Shown: positions 1 through 6,375 of the stretch, piece by piece | Numbering within the stretch: position 1 is the first letter of the stretch | Layout: each line of letters opens with the position of its first letter | Assembly: GCA_035328465.1 (NCBI GenBank) | Contig: DAOLIQ010000094.1 | Span: 1 to 11,666, forward strand | Length of the DNA stretch: 11,666 nt | Direction of reading: 5' to 3' | DNA from: JADJEI01 sp035328465 | GTDB taxonomy: Bacteria > Bacteroidota > Ignavibacteria > Ignavibacteriales > Ignavibacteriaceae | Made by a program: the position numbers and the translations under genes | Notes under the pieces: model-generated | The model's input: the letters and a program-made list of their open reading frames with translations, nothing else | Databases searched by the model: none | Told to the model about the DNA's origin: nothing

Positions 1-606
1 GTCGAGCTAACTTCATTTACAGGCTTTGTGAATGAGGATAAAGTAAACCTCAATTGGGCTACGGCAACCGAGGTAAATAATTATGGCTTTGAAGTTGAGC
101 GGAACACACCCCTCAGTCCCCTCTCCAGAGGGGAAGCTGCAGATGTTTGGGAAAAGATTGGTTTTGTTTATGGTAGTGGAAATTCCAACTCGCCTAAAAA
201 TTATTCTTTTATTGATGATAATGTTTCTGCCGGAAGTTATCTCTACAGACTAAAGCAAATTGATAATGATGGAAAGTTTGAATATTCCAAAACAGTGGAT
301 GTTTCAATTATAAAACCTGATGCATTTACATTAGAACAGAATTATCCAAATCCATTTAACCCGGCAACAAAAATTAAATACACAATTCCCTCTGTCACCC
401 TTCGGCAGGCTCAGGGTGATGTATTAGTTTCGTTAAAAGTGTTTGATGTATTAGGGAATGAAGCTGCAGTATTAGTAAACGAGACGCAGCAGCCGGGCAA
501 TTATGAAGTAGAGTTCAAAGCAGAAAAACTTTCCAGCGGAGTATATTATTACCGTCTGCAAGCCGGCAGTTTTGTTGAAACAAAGAAGATGATTTTCTTG
601 AAGTAA
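1..606 (+). CDS. C-terminal part of a secreted protein with T9SS sorting domain (5' truncated)
   Basis: The reading frame is open from base 1 (VELTSFTGFVNEDKVNLNWATA...) to the TAA at 604-606. The GTG at 28 is an internal codon, not a start, and the gene begins outside the window. The visible part is the linker typical of Ignavibacteria exported proteins (VELTSF..., TEVNNYGFEVERN, GSGNSNSPKNYSF, YRLKQIDNDG), followed by a type A T9SS sorting domain (FTLEQNYPNPFNPATKI, SLKVFDVLGNE, SGVYYYRLQAG, ETKKMIFLK). In known T9SS systems this domain directs export across the outer membrane and is then cleaved or used for attachment. The passenger domain that defines function is not visible. Two peptides, PLSPLSRGE and VTLRQAQGD, are encoded by palindromic DNA and interrupt the family pattern. 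Bases 70-596 are nearly identical to the end of the next gene. Confidence 0.9.
   Translation, partial: VELTSFTGFVNEDKVNLNWATATEVNNYGFEVERNTPLSPLSRGEAADVWEKIGFVYGSGNSNSPKNYSFIDDNVSAGSYLYRLKQIDNDGKFEYSKTVDVSIIKPDAFTLEQNYPNPFNPATKIKYTIPSVTLRQAQGDVLVSLKVFDVLGNEAAVLVNETQQPGNYEVEFKAEKLSSGVYYYRLQAGSFVETKKMIFLK
117..134 (+). repeat. Palindromic element A, copy 1 (inside coding sequence)
   Basis: A perfect 7-bp inverted repeat, TCCCCTC (117-123) and GAGGGGA (128-134), is separated by the loop TCCA. It lies within a GC-richer block of about 40 bp in an AT-rich gene and is translated as PLSPLSRGE between the otherwise conserved VERN and WEKIGFV segments of the linker. The in-frame placement inside a secreted protein resembles the behaviour of palindromic elements that insert into genes, such as the Rickettsia palindromic elements. 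The edges of the element are not certain. Confidence 0.75.
395..419 (+). repeat. Palindromic element B, copy 1 (inside coding sequence)
   Basis: An inverted repeat TCACCCT (395-401) and AGGGTGA (413-419) flanks the 11-base loop TCGGCAGGCTC. It is read as VTLRQAQGD and inserted between KYTIPS and VLVSLKVFDVLG, where uninterrupted sorting domains usually have a short hydrophilic turn. The block is much richer in G and C than its surroundings. LRQAQGD-type peptides recur in proteins of Bacteroidota-related genomes, which fits a dispersed REP-like element. Confidence 0.75.
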
Positions 607-612
607 CTATTA

Positions 613-632
613 TTGAAAGTATTTCAATTTTT
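613..632 (+). terminator. Possible weak terminator after the first gene
   Basis: A perfect 6-bp inverted repeat, TTGAAA (613-618) and TTTCAA (622-627), with a 3-base loop is followed directly by five T residues. The stem is AT-rich, so it would be weak. Its position 6 bp after the stop codon supports a terminator role. Confidence 0.4.
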
Positions 633-670
633 AAAGGGTACGTGAACAAAAACTATTTCATCGAGGGAAT

Positions 671-2848
671 ATGAGAAAAATATTTGCTGAACTTATCACT
701 TTAGTTCTTGTTAGTAATGTTTCGATTGCACAACTGAGCATTAACAGTGGCGGTGTGGATTATACGTTGGATTTTGATGCAACTGTCAGCGGCGTAAACG
801 AGGGACAATTTAATGGATCCGGATTTACTCCAGTACCGGCAGCAGGTCAATTAAATTCGAACTCCTGGTCTGTTGAAGGTGTATCTGATGGTATATTAGC
901 TTATGGAGGCTCTCAAACCACCGGAGATTTTGCAAGAGGAACTTCGCCTGGTTTTGTTGGAACAGGAGGTATTTATGCCTTTACCATTGGCACGTCAAAT
1001 AATGCATTAGGGTTCCAGCCTGCAACGGATGATTTTACCCCGGGCTCAATCACTTTGAAAATATTGAATAACACCGCGGGATCAATTATCTCTTTAAATT
1101 TATCGTATAATATTTACAATCTGAATGACCAGGCAAGAGCTAATTTTTTAAATTTATTCTATTCTTACGATGACATATCATATTACCGCGTTACGGCATT
1201 TGATTATACATCACCGGCTGATGCCGATCCAATTCCAGATTGGACACAAAATAATTTGGCAGGAATCATTTCGGGATTTAATATTAAGATGGGGGGGTAC
1301 ATGTACTTGCGCTGGGTCTGTGATGATTCCTCCGGTGTTGGCTCAAGAGATGAATTTGCAATTGATGATATCGTATTGAATGCTAATGTTACTACTTCGA
1401 CTATTGTTTCTTTATCAACCACAAGTTTAACATTCAATGAAAATTACGGCAGCTTTAATGTTCTGGCGTCAATTCAAAATCCATCCGCCGTTCCAACAAC
1501 CGTAGATTTAGTATTATTGAATGCAGGCACTTTCTCTGCTGATATTTCGGGTTATACTTCACAAACATTTACATTTCCATCAAACAATGGAACTGATCAA
1601 TCCATTTCTATTACAATAACGGATGATGCTTTATCAGAAGGTGTGGAAGATTTGTATTTTGTACTTAGCAATGTTTCTGGCGGGGACTCTGCTTTTGTCG
1701 GAGTGCCTGATACTTTTCACTTAAAAATACTTGATAATGAATTAATAAACTTAGTTATAAATGAAGTACTTGCTGATCCTGATGCAGTTACCGGAAATGC
1801 AAATGGAGATGGGGTGGTTAGTGTTACGCAGGATGAATTTATAGAGCTTGTAAATTTAGAATCCTACGATGTTGATCTTTCGGGCTGGACTATTAGCGAT
1901 TCAATTCAGGTTAGACATACTTTCTCAAACGGGACAATTTTAACTCCAGGAAATGTAATAACCATATTTGGCGGTGGAACCCCCACCGGAATAAACGGAT
2001 TGACTCAAACAGCATCACCATTTGGTGGGCTTGGATTGAATAATACAAGTGATTCAATAATAATCAAAAACTCCGGTGGAGTTAGGGTGGTTGTTTTTCA
2101 TTATGGTTCAGAAGCTGGGAATAATCAATCAATAGCCAGGAATCCGGACGTAACTGGAGCTTTTGTTCAGCACACAACGATTGTTTCAAATCCTGTCGCT
2201 TTTTCTCCCGGTGCTTTTAATACTGATGGAACTCCTTTACCTGTAGAACTTTCATCTTTCACTGCCACGGTTTCAAGCAGCTCTGTTAAATTATATTGGG
2301 TCACATCAACTGAGGTAAATAATTATGGCTTTGACATCGAGCGGAACACACCCCTCAGTCCCTTCTCCAGAGGGGAAGCTGCAGATGTTTGGGAAAAGAT
2401 TGGTTTTGTTTATGGTAGTGGAAATTCCAACTCGCCTAAAAATTATTCTTTTATTGATGATAATGTTTCTGCCGGAAGTTATCTCTACAGACTAAAGCAA
2501 ATTGATAATGATGGAAAGTTTGAATATTCCAAAACAGTGGATGTTTCAATTATAAAACCTGATGCATTTACATTAGAACAGAATTATCCAAATCCATTTA
2601 ACCCGGCAACAAAAATTAAATACACAATTCCCTCTGTCACCCTTCGGCAGGCTCAGGGTGATGTATTAGTTTCGTTAAAAGTGTTTGATGTATTAGGGAA
2701 TGAAGCTGCAGTATTAGTAAACGAGACGCAGCAGCCGGGCAATTATGAAGTAGAGTTCAAAGCAGAAAAACTTTCCAGCGGAGTATATTATTATCGTCTG
2801 CAAGCCGGCAGTTTTGTTGAAACAAAGAAGATGATTTTACTGCGTTGA
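671..2848 (+). CDS. Multidomain secreted protein: Calx-beta-like segment, lamin-tail domain, T9SS sorting tail
   Basis: A 725-residue exported protein. The ATG at 671 follows GAGGGA at a short distance and begins a clear signal peptide (MRKIFAELITLVLVSNVSIAQ). Residues about 25-235 form a beta-rich region of unassigned family (LDFDATVSGVNEGQF..., DEFAIDDIVL). Residues about 240-357 resemble a Calx-beta domain (VSLSTTSLTFNE..., ITITDDALSEGVEDLYF, FHLKILDNE). Residues about 358-521 match a lamin-tail domain (LVINEVLADPD, DEFIELVNLESYDVDLSGW, HTFSNGTILTPGNVITIFGGG). Residues about 525-630 are the linker and 633-725 the T9SS sorting domain (FTLEQNYPNPFNP). No catalytic motif is visible, so a structural or adhesive surface role is a reasonable inference. 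Lamin-tail domains in such proteins often accompany nucleases, but no nuclease domain is seen here. The tail is almost the same DNA as that of the preceding gene. Confidence 0.93.
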   Translation: MRKIFAELITLVLVSNVSIAQLSINSGGVDYTLDFDATVSGVNEGQFNGSGFTPVPAAGQLNSNSWSVEGVSDGILAYGGSQTTGDFARGTSPGFVGTGGIYAFTIGTSNNALGFQPATDDFTPGSITLKILNNTAGSIISLNLSYNIYNLNDQARANFLNLFYSYDDISYYRVTAFDYTSPADADPIPDWTQNNLAGIISGFNIKMGGYMYLRWVCDDSSGVGSRDEFAIDDIVLNANVTTSTIVSLSTTSLTFNENYGSFNVLASIQNPSAVPTTVDLVLLNAGTFSADISGYTSQTFTFPSNNGTDQSISITITDDALSEGVEDLYFVLSNVSGGDSAFVGVPDTFHLKILDNELINLVINEVLADPDAVTGNANGDGVVSVTQDEFIELVNLESYDVDLSGWTISDSIQVRHTFSNGTILTPGNVITIFGGGTPTGINGLTQTASPFGGLGLNNTSDSIIIKNSGGVRVVVFHYGSEAGNNQSIARNPDVTGAFVQHTTIVSNPVAFSPGAFNTDGTPLPVELSSFTATVSSSSVKLYWVTSTEVNNYGFDIERNTPLSPFSRGEAADVWEKIGFVYGSGNSNSPKNYSFIDDNVSAGSYLYRLKQIDNDGKFEYSKTVDVSIIKPDAFTLEQNYPNPFNPATKIKYTIPSVTLRQAQGDVLVSLKVFDVLGNEAAVLVNETQQPGNYEVEFKAEKLSSGVYYYRLQAGSFVETKKMILLR
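2359..2376 (+). repeat. Palindromic element A, copy 2
   Basis: Same as the element at 117-134, except that base 2363 is T instead of C. This changes L to F in the peptide (PLSPFSRGE) and leaves a G-T wobble in the stem, so the hairpin could still form in RNA. Confidence 0.72.
2637..2661 (+). repeat. Palindromic element B, copy 2
   Basis: Identical to 395-419, with stems TCACCCT and AGGGTGA, and again read as VTLRQAQGD within the sorting domain. Confidence 0.75.
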
Positions 2849-2869
2849 AATATTCTTATTGAATTAGAT

Positions 2870-2905
2870 TTCCAAAAATTATATCATTTATTGGAAGCCG
2901 TTTTT
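2870..2905 (+). terminator. Possible terminator between convergent genes
   Basis: TTCCAA (2870-2875) and TTGGAA (2891-2896) can pair across a 15-base AT-rich loop and are followed shortly by TTTTT at 2901-2905. It lies between the stop codons of the convergent surface protein gene and arsS. The stem is short, so the call is weak. Confidence 0.3.
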
Positions 2906-2927
2906 ATTTCAATTATGTGCATAAATA

Positions 2928-3977
2928 TTAAGCTGTAGCCCCCCCGCAGCTTGAACCGGCGCCGGCGGTGCAGCCATAGCAATGCTGCCCTGTAATTATT
3001 CTTCTCTGTTCAAGTTTTGCAAGATCAAAATTACGGATATGATTTGGCGCGCCGTGGTTAAGGTTCATTTCCAGCATCTGATTAAAATCGCAGTCAAACA
3101 AAAGCCCATCCCAGCCGACCGACAAAGTAAATTTGCACATCACATTTAATGCTGCCGATGGATTGAAAGAATCAATCAGCTTCTGCATATAGGATTCATA
3201 GTTGCCTGATTCAATCAGGTAGTCTAAAAATCTGCTGATCGGCATATTAGTTATAGTGTAAAGGTTATTAAAAACGATTCCAAAATTACGAAGCAGTTCA
3301 CGTTTGTAATCCTGTTCCAATTGATGCTGTGAAGGTGGAAGGAATGCCCCCACAGGATTATAAACCAAATCAAGTGTCAATCCTGAATTTTCTTTACCAT
3401 AGCCAAGCGCATTCAGTTTTTTTATTGCAGCAATGGATTTATCAAACACACCATCCCCCCGCTGTTTATCAGTGAAAGAAGCTTTGTAATATGGGAGTGA
3501 AGAAATTATTTCAACATTATGTTTAGCCATGAATTCTGCATAATCTTCAAAGCCATTTGCCTGGAGAATAGTAAGATTGGAGCGCACCATGACATGACGG
3601 TCAAGTTTTTTTATTTCATCAACAAACCATTTGAAGTTTGGATTCATTTCGGGAGCGCCGCCGGTTAAATCAACTTTTGCAATTGCTGTTTTTTGCAAAA
3701 CGTCTAAACAGTATTGCATTGTTTCTTTAGTCATAATCTCTTTCCTGTCGGGTCCGGCATCAACGTGGCAGTGCTTGCAAACCTGATTACACATTTTGCC
3801 AACATTAACCTGGAGAATCTCAAGTTTTCCAGCCGTTAGTGCATCTTCACCGGTTAACTTATATTTATCGTCGAAGTGAGGAAATGCTGCAGCGTTATCG
3901 TTTAAAATTTTTAGTTGTTCATTTGCCAGCGCAAGGCTTTCGCCAAAAGCCTTCATGCTTTTATGTCTTATTTGCAT
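2928..3977 (-). CDS. arsS: Arsenosugar biosynthesis radical SAM protein ArsS
   Basis: A 349-residue radical SAM enzyme. The cluster-binding motif is CNQVCKHC, with C63, C67 and C70 in the CxxxCxxC spacing, followed by the GGAPEMNP region. The C-terminal half fits the DUF3641/TIGR04167 Cys-rich domain: FDCDFNQML, then CYGC (C333, C336) and the ending GSSCGGATA (C344). In characterised members, ArsS transfers the adenosyl group of S-adenosylmethionine to dimethylarsenite, making the precursor of arsenosugars. The ATG at 3977 has AAGGAA at suitable spacing. The AhpD-like gene ends only 22 bp upstream, so the two are probably cotranscribed. Some relatives are selenoproteins near the C terminus; this one has cysteine and no in-frame TGA. 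Family assignment is firm; the substrate is taken from the family and the neighbours. Confidence 0.92.
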   Translation of the reverse strand: MQIRHKSMKAFGESLALANEQLKILNDNAAAFPHFDDKYKLTGEDALTAGKLEILQVNVGKMCNQVCKHCHVDAGPDRKEIMTKETMQYCLDVLQKTAIAKVDLTGGAPEMNPNFKWFVDEIKKLDRHVMVRSNLTILQANGFEDYAEFMAKHNVEIISSLPYYKASFTDKQRGDGVFDKSIAAIKKLNALGYGKENSGLTLDLVYNPVGAFLPPSQHQLEQDYKRELLRNFGIVFNNLYTITNMPISRFLDYLIESGNYESYMQKLIDSFNPSAALNVMCKFTLSVGWDGLLFDCDFNQMLEMNLNHGAPNHIRNFDLAKLEQRRIITGQHCYGCTAGAGSSCGGATA

Positions 3978-3999
3978 TTAAGTTCCTTCCAATAAAAAA

Positions 4000-4332
4000 T
4001 TACATTGTTAACTTTTCATTCACGTTTTTCATTTGCACGCCGTGTACTAATGATGCCCCACCCCTAATGGCTGATGCAACGTGAACGGCTTCAGTCATTT
4101 GATCAAGGTCAGCACCTTTTGACAAACACTCCTGCGTGTAAGCATCAATACAGTAGGGGCACTGAACTGCATGTGCGACAGCAAGAGCTATCAGTGCTTT
4201 TTCTCTTTCTGTTAGTGAGCCGGCAGCAAACACAGCGCCGTACCAGGCACTGAACTTTTTCCATAATTCCGGTGCACCTTCACTCATATCAGCAAATTTT
4301 TTTAGATCGCTTGGATTATAATAAGTATCCAT
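4000..4332 (-). CDS. Arsenosugar biosynthesis-associated AhpD/carboxymuconolactone decarboxylase-like protein
   Basis: A 110-residue AhpD-like protein. The redox motif is CPYC (C58, C61) in the context EKALIALAVAHAVQCPYCIDAYTQ, followed by EAVHVASAIRGGASLVHG, which is the usual carboxymuconolactone decarboxylase helix arrangement. It fits the TIGR04169 group of peroxidase-like proteins found beside ArsS. Some members of that group carry selenocysteine in the active site; here both positions are cysteine. The ATG at 4332 has AGAGGAA about 10 bases upstream. The gene lies 22 bp before arsS in the same direction. A thiol-redox or peroxidase role in the arsenic pathway is inferred; its reaction has not, to my knowledge, been settled. 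Confidence 0.88.
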   Translation of the reverse strand: MDTYYNPSDLKKFADMSEGAPELWKKFSAWYGAVFAAGSLTEREKALIALAVAHAVQCPYCIDAYTQECLSKGADLDQMTEAVHVASAIRGGASLVHGVQMKNVNEKLTM

Positions 4333-4388
4333 AAAAATAAATTCCTCTTGTTTAAATAGATAAAATCAAAATTGAATTAAATTATCAC

Positions 4389-4420
4389 TTGAACCTGATC
4401 TTGAACCTGAACCTGTTCAA
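4389..4420. repeat. Short AACCTG-rich tandem repeat
   Basis: TGAACC occurs at 4390, 4402 and 4408 in the 93-bp gap between the glycosyltransferase and AhpD-like genes. The pattern is short and imperfect. It may be a simple-sequence tract or part of the leader of the downstream genes; no hairpin or known regulator site is evident. Confidence 0.5.
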
Positions 4421-4425
4421 TCAGT

Positions 4426-5163
4426 TTAGCTGCGAAATGCCGGGGGAGGGAGATTCGAAAAATGAAGTGAGAATGATTTTGATGATATAAAAAAGATAAT
4501 TTCTATAAAGACCAGAATTGGCTGGGTAAGTAATTTTATAATTTGAGAATAGGCGAGATAAGTTTTTGAACAAGCGCTATTGAGCCATTCATAAAGATCA
4601 CGTTCTGAGTCAATATCGGATAGGGCAGGAAGTAAATCAAAAATACTTCCTTCATTAAGGATGTTTGTAATAAGCTCGTTGGTAACAGTGCTTGTCTGCC
4701 ACTGAATATTTTTAAATGTTTCTTTCTGAAAGTATTTTAATCCTAAGAGATAGAATCCTCCATCGAAGGCGGGACCGACCACATAGTCATTACAACTTAA
4801 TTTCGTAAAAGCATCTACGATTAGTTTAGAATCAAAAGCGACACAATCGTCACCAATAATAATTACTTCTTCATATTTGTTTGAAAACATTTGATGAAGA
4901 GTATTCTCAAATCTTTCAGCAAAGTTTTTTCCGGTCTGTAAAATGTTATACGAGCCAAGGCGGATAGAATTATTGGAAGAAAAATCAGATGAAACTACGA
5001 AGTCGAACAAAACTTGTTCTCTTGCTTCGTCAACGGTTTTAGAAATATTAGATCGGAAAATTTCAAATAGTTTTTTATTAATCTTCTTGTTGCCTATTAG
5101 CTTGTTTCCTGCTTCCATTTCTGGTGAGGCTGTAAAAAGAACCACGGCACGTTTTTTATTCAT
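4426..5163 (-). CDS. TIGR04282-like (DUF2064) glycosyltransferase, arsenosugar cluster
   Basis: A GT-A fold nucleotide-sugar transferase related to CofC-like proteins. Visible motifs, numbered from the ATG at 5163, are IIIGDDC (101-107, the metal and nucleotide site, usually GTDCP), DYVVGPAFDGGFYLLGL (126-142), FKNIQWQTSTV (150-160) and LSDIDSERDL (181-190). Members of this family near ArsS are annotated as arsenosugar glycosyltransferases. Two oddities stand out. The N-terminal signature of the family (a K-x-P-x-PG-x-VKTRL pattern) is replaced by FTASPEMEAGNKLIG. The last 50 or so residues are an atypical hydrophobic and Ser/Pro tail (ILVFIEIIFFISS, then NLPPPAFRS). The frame also opens from a GTG at 5172, but ATG at 5163 fits the start of the family (MNKKRAVVLFTASP) better. 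Catalytic competence is uncertain. Confidence 0.82.
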   Translation of the reverse strand: MNKKRAVVLFTASPEMEAGNKLIGNKKINKKLFEIFRSNISKTVDEAREQVLFDFVVSSDFSSNNSIRLGSYNILQTGKNFAERFENTLHQMFSNKYEEVIIIGDDCVAFDSKLIVDAFTKLSCNDYVVGPAFDGGFYLLGLKYFQKETFKNIQWQTSTVTNELITNILNEGSIFDLLPALSDIDSERDLYEWLNSACSKTYLAYSQIIKLLTQPILVFIEIIFFISSKSFSLHFSNLPPPAFRS

Positions 5164-5287
5164 CAAGTCCACGAAATATTTCTATTGTTTTAATTTCAAA
5201 GTAATAAAAAATTTTAATAACAACTGTAAAGTAATTAACTTTTTTATAATTAGATTTTTATAATAAACTCACAAAATATCTTTGCAA

Positions 5288-6187
5288 TCAATTTATCGTT
5301 CTCAATTTTGAGATTCCATATTTTACAATCGCGACTCCTGCTAATATAATTATTGCAGCAAAAAGGATAGTAATCGAAATTTCTTCATGCAATACAAGCC
5401 ACCCCAAAAAAATTGCGATGGTAGGATTGATGTAAGCGTAAGTAGAAATAAGTGAAAGCGGTAAATGTGCAATTGCATAGATATAAGAGCCGTAACCAAT
5501 AACGGAACCAAAAGTAATAAGATACAATAGTGCAAGTGTACTTTCTGTCGAAAATTTTATTTGTGAAAGTTCACCGAGAAATAATGCCAATATAAATTGA
5601 AGTGCGCCAGCCGCCAGCATTTGAACGGATGCACCCATCAAGGGAGTGACAGATAGTTTTTTGTATTTGGAATAAACTGTTCCCGATGCCCAAAAAAATA
5701 CTGCAGCGAGCAAACTCAATACGCCAATCAGGTTTTCTTTTATTAATAGATATTTTATATCACCGCCAAAGATCAAAAGTATTCCGGCTAATCCAAGAAG
5801 TAAACCAAATATGATTGTCCCATTAAATTTTTTTCTACCCGATGAAAAAGATTCTATCCCAATCATCCAGAAGGGGGTGGTTGTAATTAATAATGCAGTT
5901 AAGCCGCTCGGAATCCATTGTTCTGCAAATACAACAAGTCCATTACCCAAACCGAGCATCAATATACCCATTACGGAAAGAGGGAGTAAATCTTTTTTAT
6001 CGGGCAGTTTAATTTTTCGGAGCGACAGAAAAATAATAATTGCGGTACCAGCAGTTAACCATCTGACTCCGGCGAACAGCATCGGCGGTATATCTGCCAC
6101 TCCAATTCGTATTGCGAGGTAAGTTGTTCCCCAAACAACACAAATGTTAAACCACGCTATGTATGCTTTCCAATTTTCTTTAGTCAT
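5288..6187 (-). CDS. EamA/DMT-family inner-membrane transporter
   Basis: A drug/metabolite transporter superfamily permease of 299 residues, with about ten hydrophobic helices in two EamA repeats. The first repeat starts NICVVWGTTYLAIRIGVADIPPMLFAGVRWL and the second starts near LLAAVFFWASGTVYSKY. The helix ending LHEEISITILFAAIIILAGVAIV is the usual EamA ending. The frame extends to a GTG at 6280, but the extra 31 residues are not family-like, so I chose the ATG at 6187, where the protein begins MTKENWKAYIAW. No Shine-Dalgarno site is seen there. Substrates of such carriers vary (amino acids, metabolites) and cannot be read from sequence. It lies 124 bp upstream of the glycosyltransferase in the same direction, so it may or may not belong to the arsenosugar unit. 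Confidence 0.9.
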   Translation of the reverse strand: MTKENWKAYIAWFNICVVWGTTYLAIRIGVADIPPMLFAGVRWLTAGTAIIIFLSLRKIKLPDKKDLLPLSVMGILMLGLGNGLVVFAEQWIPSGLTALLITTTPFWMIGIESFSSGRKKFNGTIIFGLLLGLAGILLIFGGDIKYLLIKENLIGVLSLLAAVFFWASGTVYSKYKKLSVTPLMGASVQMLAAGALQFILALFLGELSQIKFSTESTLALLYLITFGSVIGYGSYIYAIAHLPLSLISTYAYINPTIAIFLGWLVLHEEISITILFAAIIILAGVAIVKYGISKLRTIN

Positions 6188-6308
6188 ATTTTTTTTAAAA
6201 TCGAATGATAATTTAGGATTATTTGCAAGTATATCTAACCTGCTTAAAATTAATCTTAGATTAGCAATGCTGTGCAGCACTTCGTTTTTCTTTTCGGTAC
6301 AGGTTGGC

Positions 6309-6316
6309 TAATTTTG
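6309..6316 (+). promoter_or_regulatory. Possible Bacteroidota-type -7 element upstream of enolase
   Basis: TAATTTTG at 6309-6316 fits the TAnnTTTG consensus of the -7 element of Bacteroidota promoters. It lies about 60 bp before the enolase start, in the 188-bp divergent gap. No convincing -33 element is seen, so this is a weak candidate. Confidence 0.25.
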
Positions 6317-6363
6317 TGTTGTACATTCATAAAGAATACTGTTAACAATTAAAATTAGAAATC

Positions 6364-6368
6364 AGGAG
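6364..6368 (+). promoter_or_regulatory. Ribosome binding site of enolase
   Basis: AGGAG at 6364-6368 is 7 bases before the ATG at 6376. It is the best Shine-Dalgarno site in the window and fixes the enolase start. Confidence 0.75.
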
Positions 6369-6375
6369 AATTATA

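Larger units (their letters stand above)
70..596 (+). repeat. Direct repeat copy 1 of a 527-bp sorting-domain cassette
   Basis: Bases 70-596 match 2312-2838 at a constant offset of 2242 with no indels. I count five substitutions: three near 86-91, one at 121 and one near 552. Silent sites are also nearly all conserved, which points to recent duplication or gene conversion rather than protein-level selection. Similarity drops sharply on both sides, at ...ACGGCAACC versus ...TCACATCAACT on the left and CTTGAAG versus ACTGCGT on the right. Confidence 0.92.
2312..2838 (+). repeat. Direct repeat copy 2 of the 527-bp sorting-domain cassette
   Basis: Second copy of the 70-596 cassette, in the same orientation and reading frame. 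Both palindromic elements are present at the same relative positions, so they were already inserted before the cassette was duplicated or converted. Confidence 0.92.

Noticed and set aside
28..606. A complete 192-residue gene starting at GTG 28
   Set aside because: The frame is open upstream to base 1 and reads VELTSFTGF, the standard linker before this segment, so the real start is outside the window.
1204..1437. Open frame of 77 codons on the minus strand inside the large surface protein gene, and another of 69 codons on the plus strand at 1170-1379
   Set aside because: Both overlap a long, domain-bearing gene in other frames, have no family resemblance and no ribosome binding site.
4389..4420. 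AACCTG repeats considered as a CRISPR array or a set of operator sites
   Set aside because: The units are only 6-12 bases with no spacers, and there are no cas genes or known regulator motif nearby.
6188..6280. N-terminal extension of the EamA transporter from GTG 6280
   Set aside because: The extra 31 residues do not resemble the family, and the ATG at 6187 gives the usual short cytoplasmic start before helix 1.
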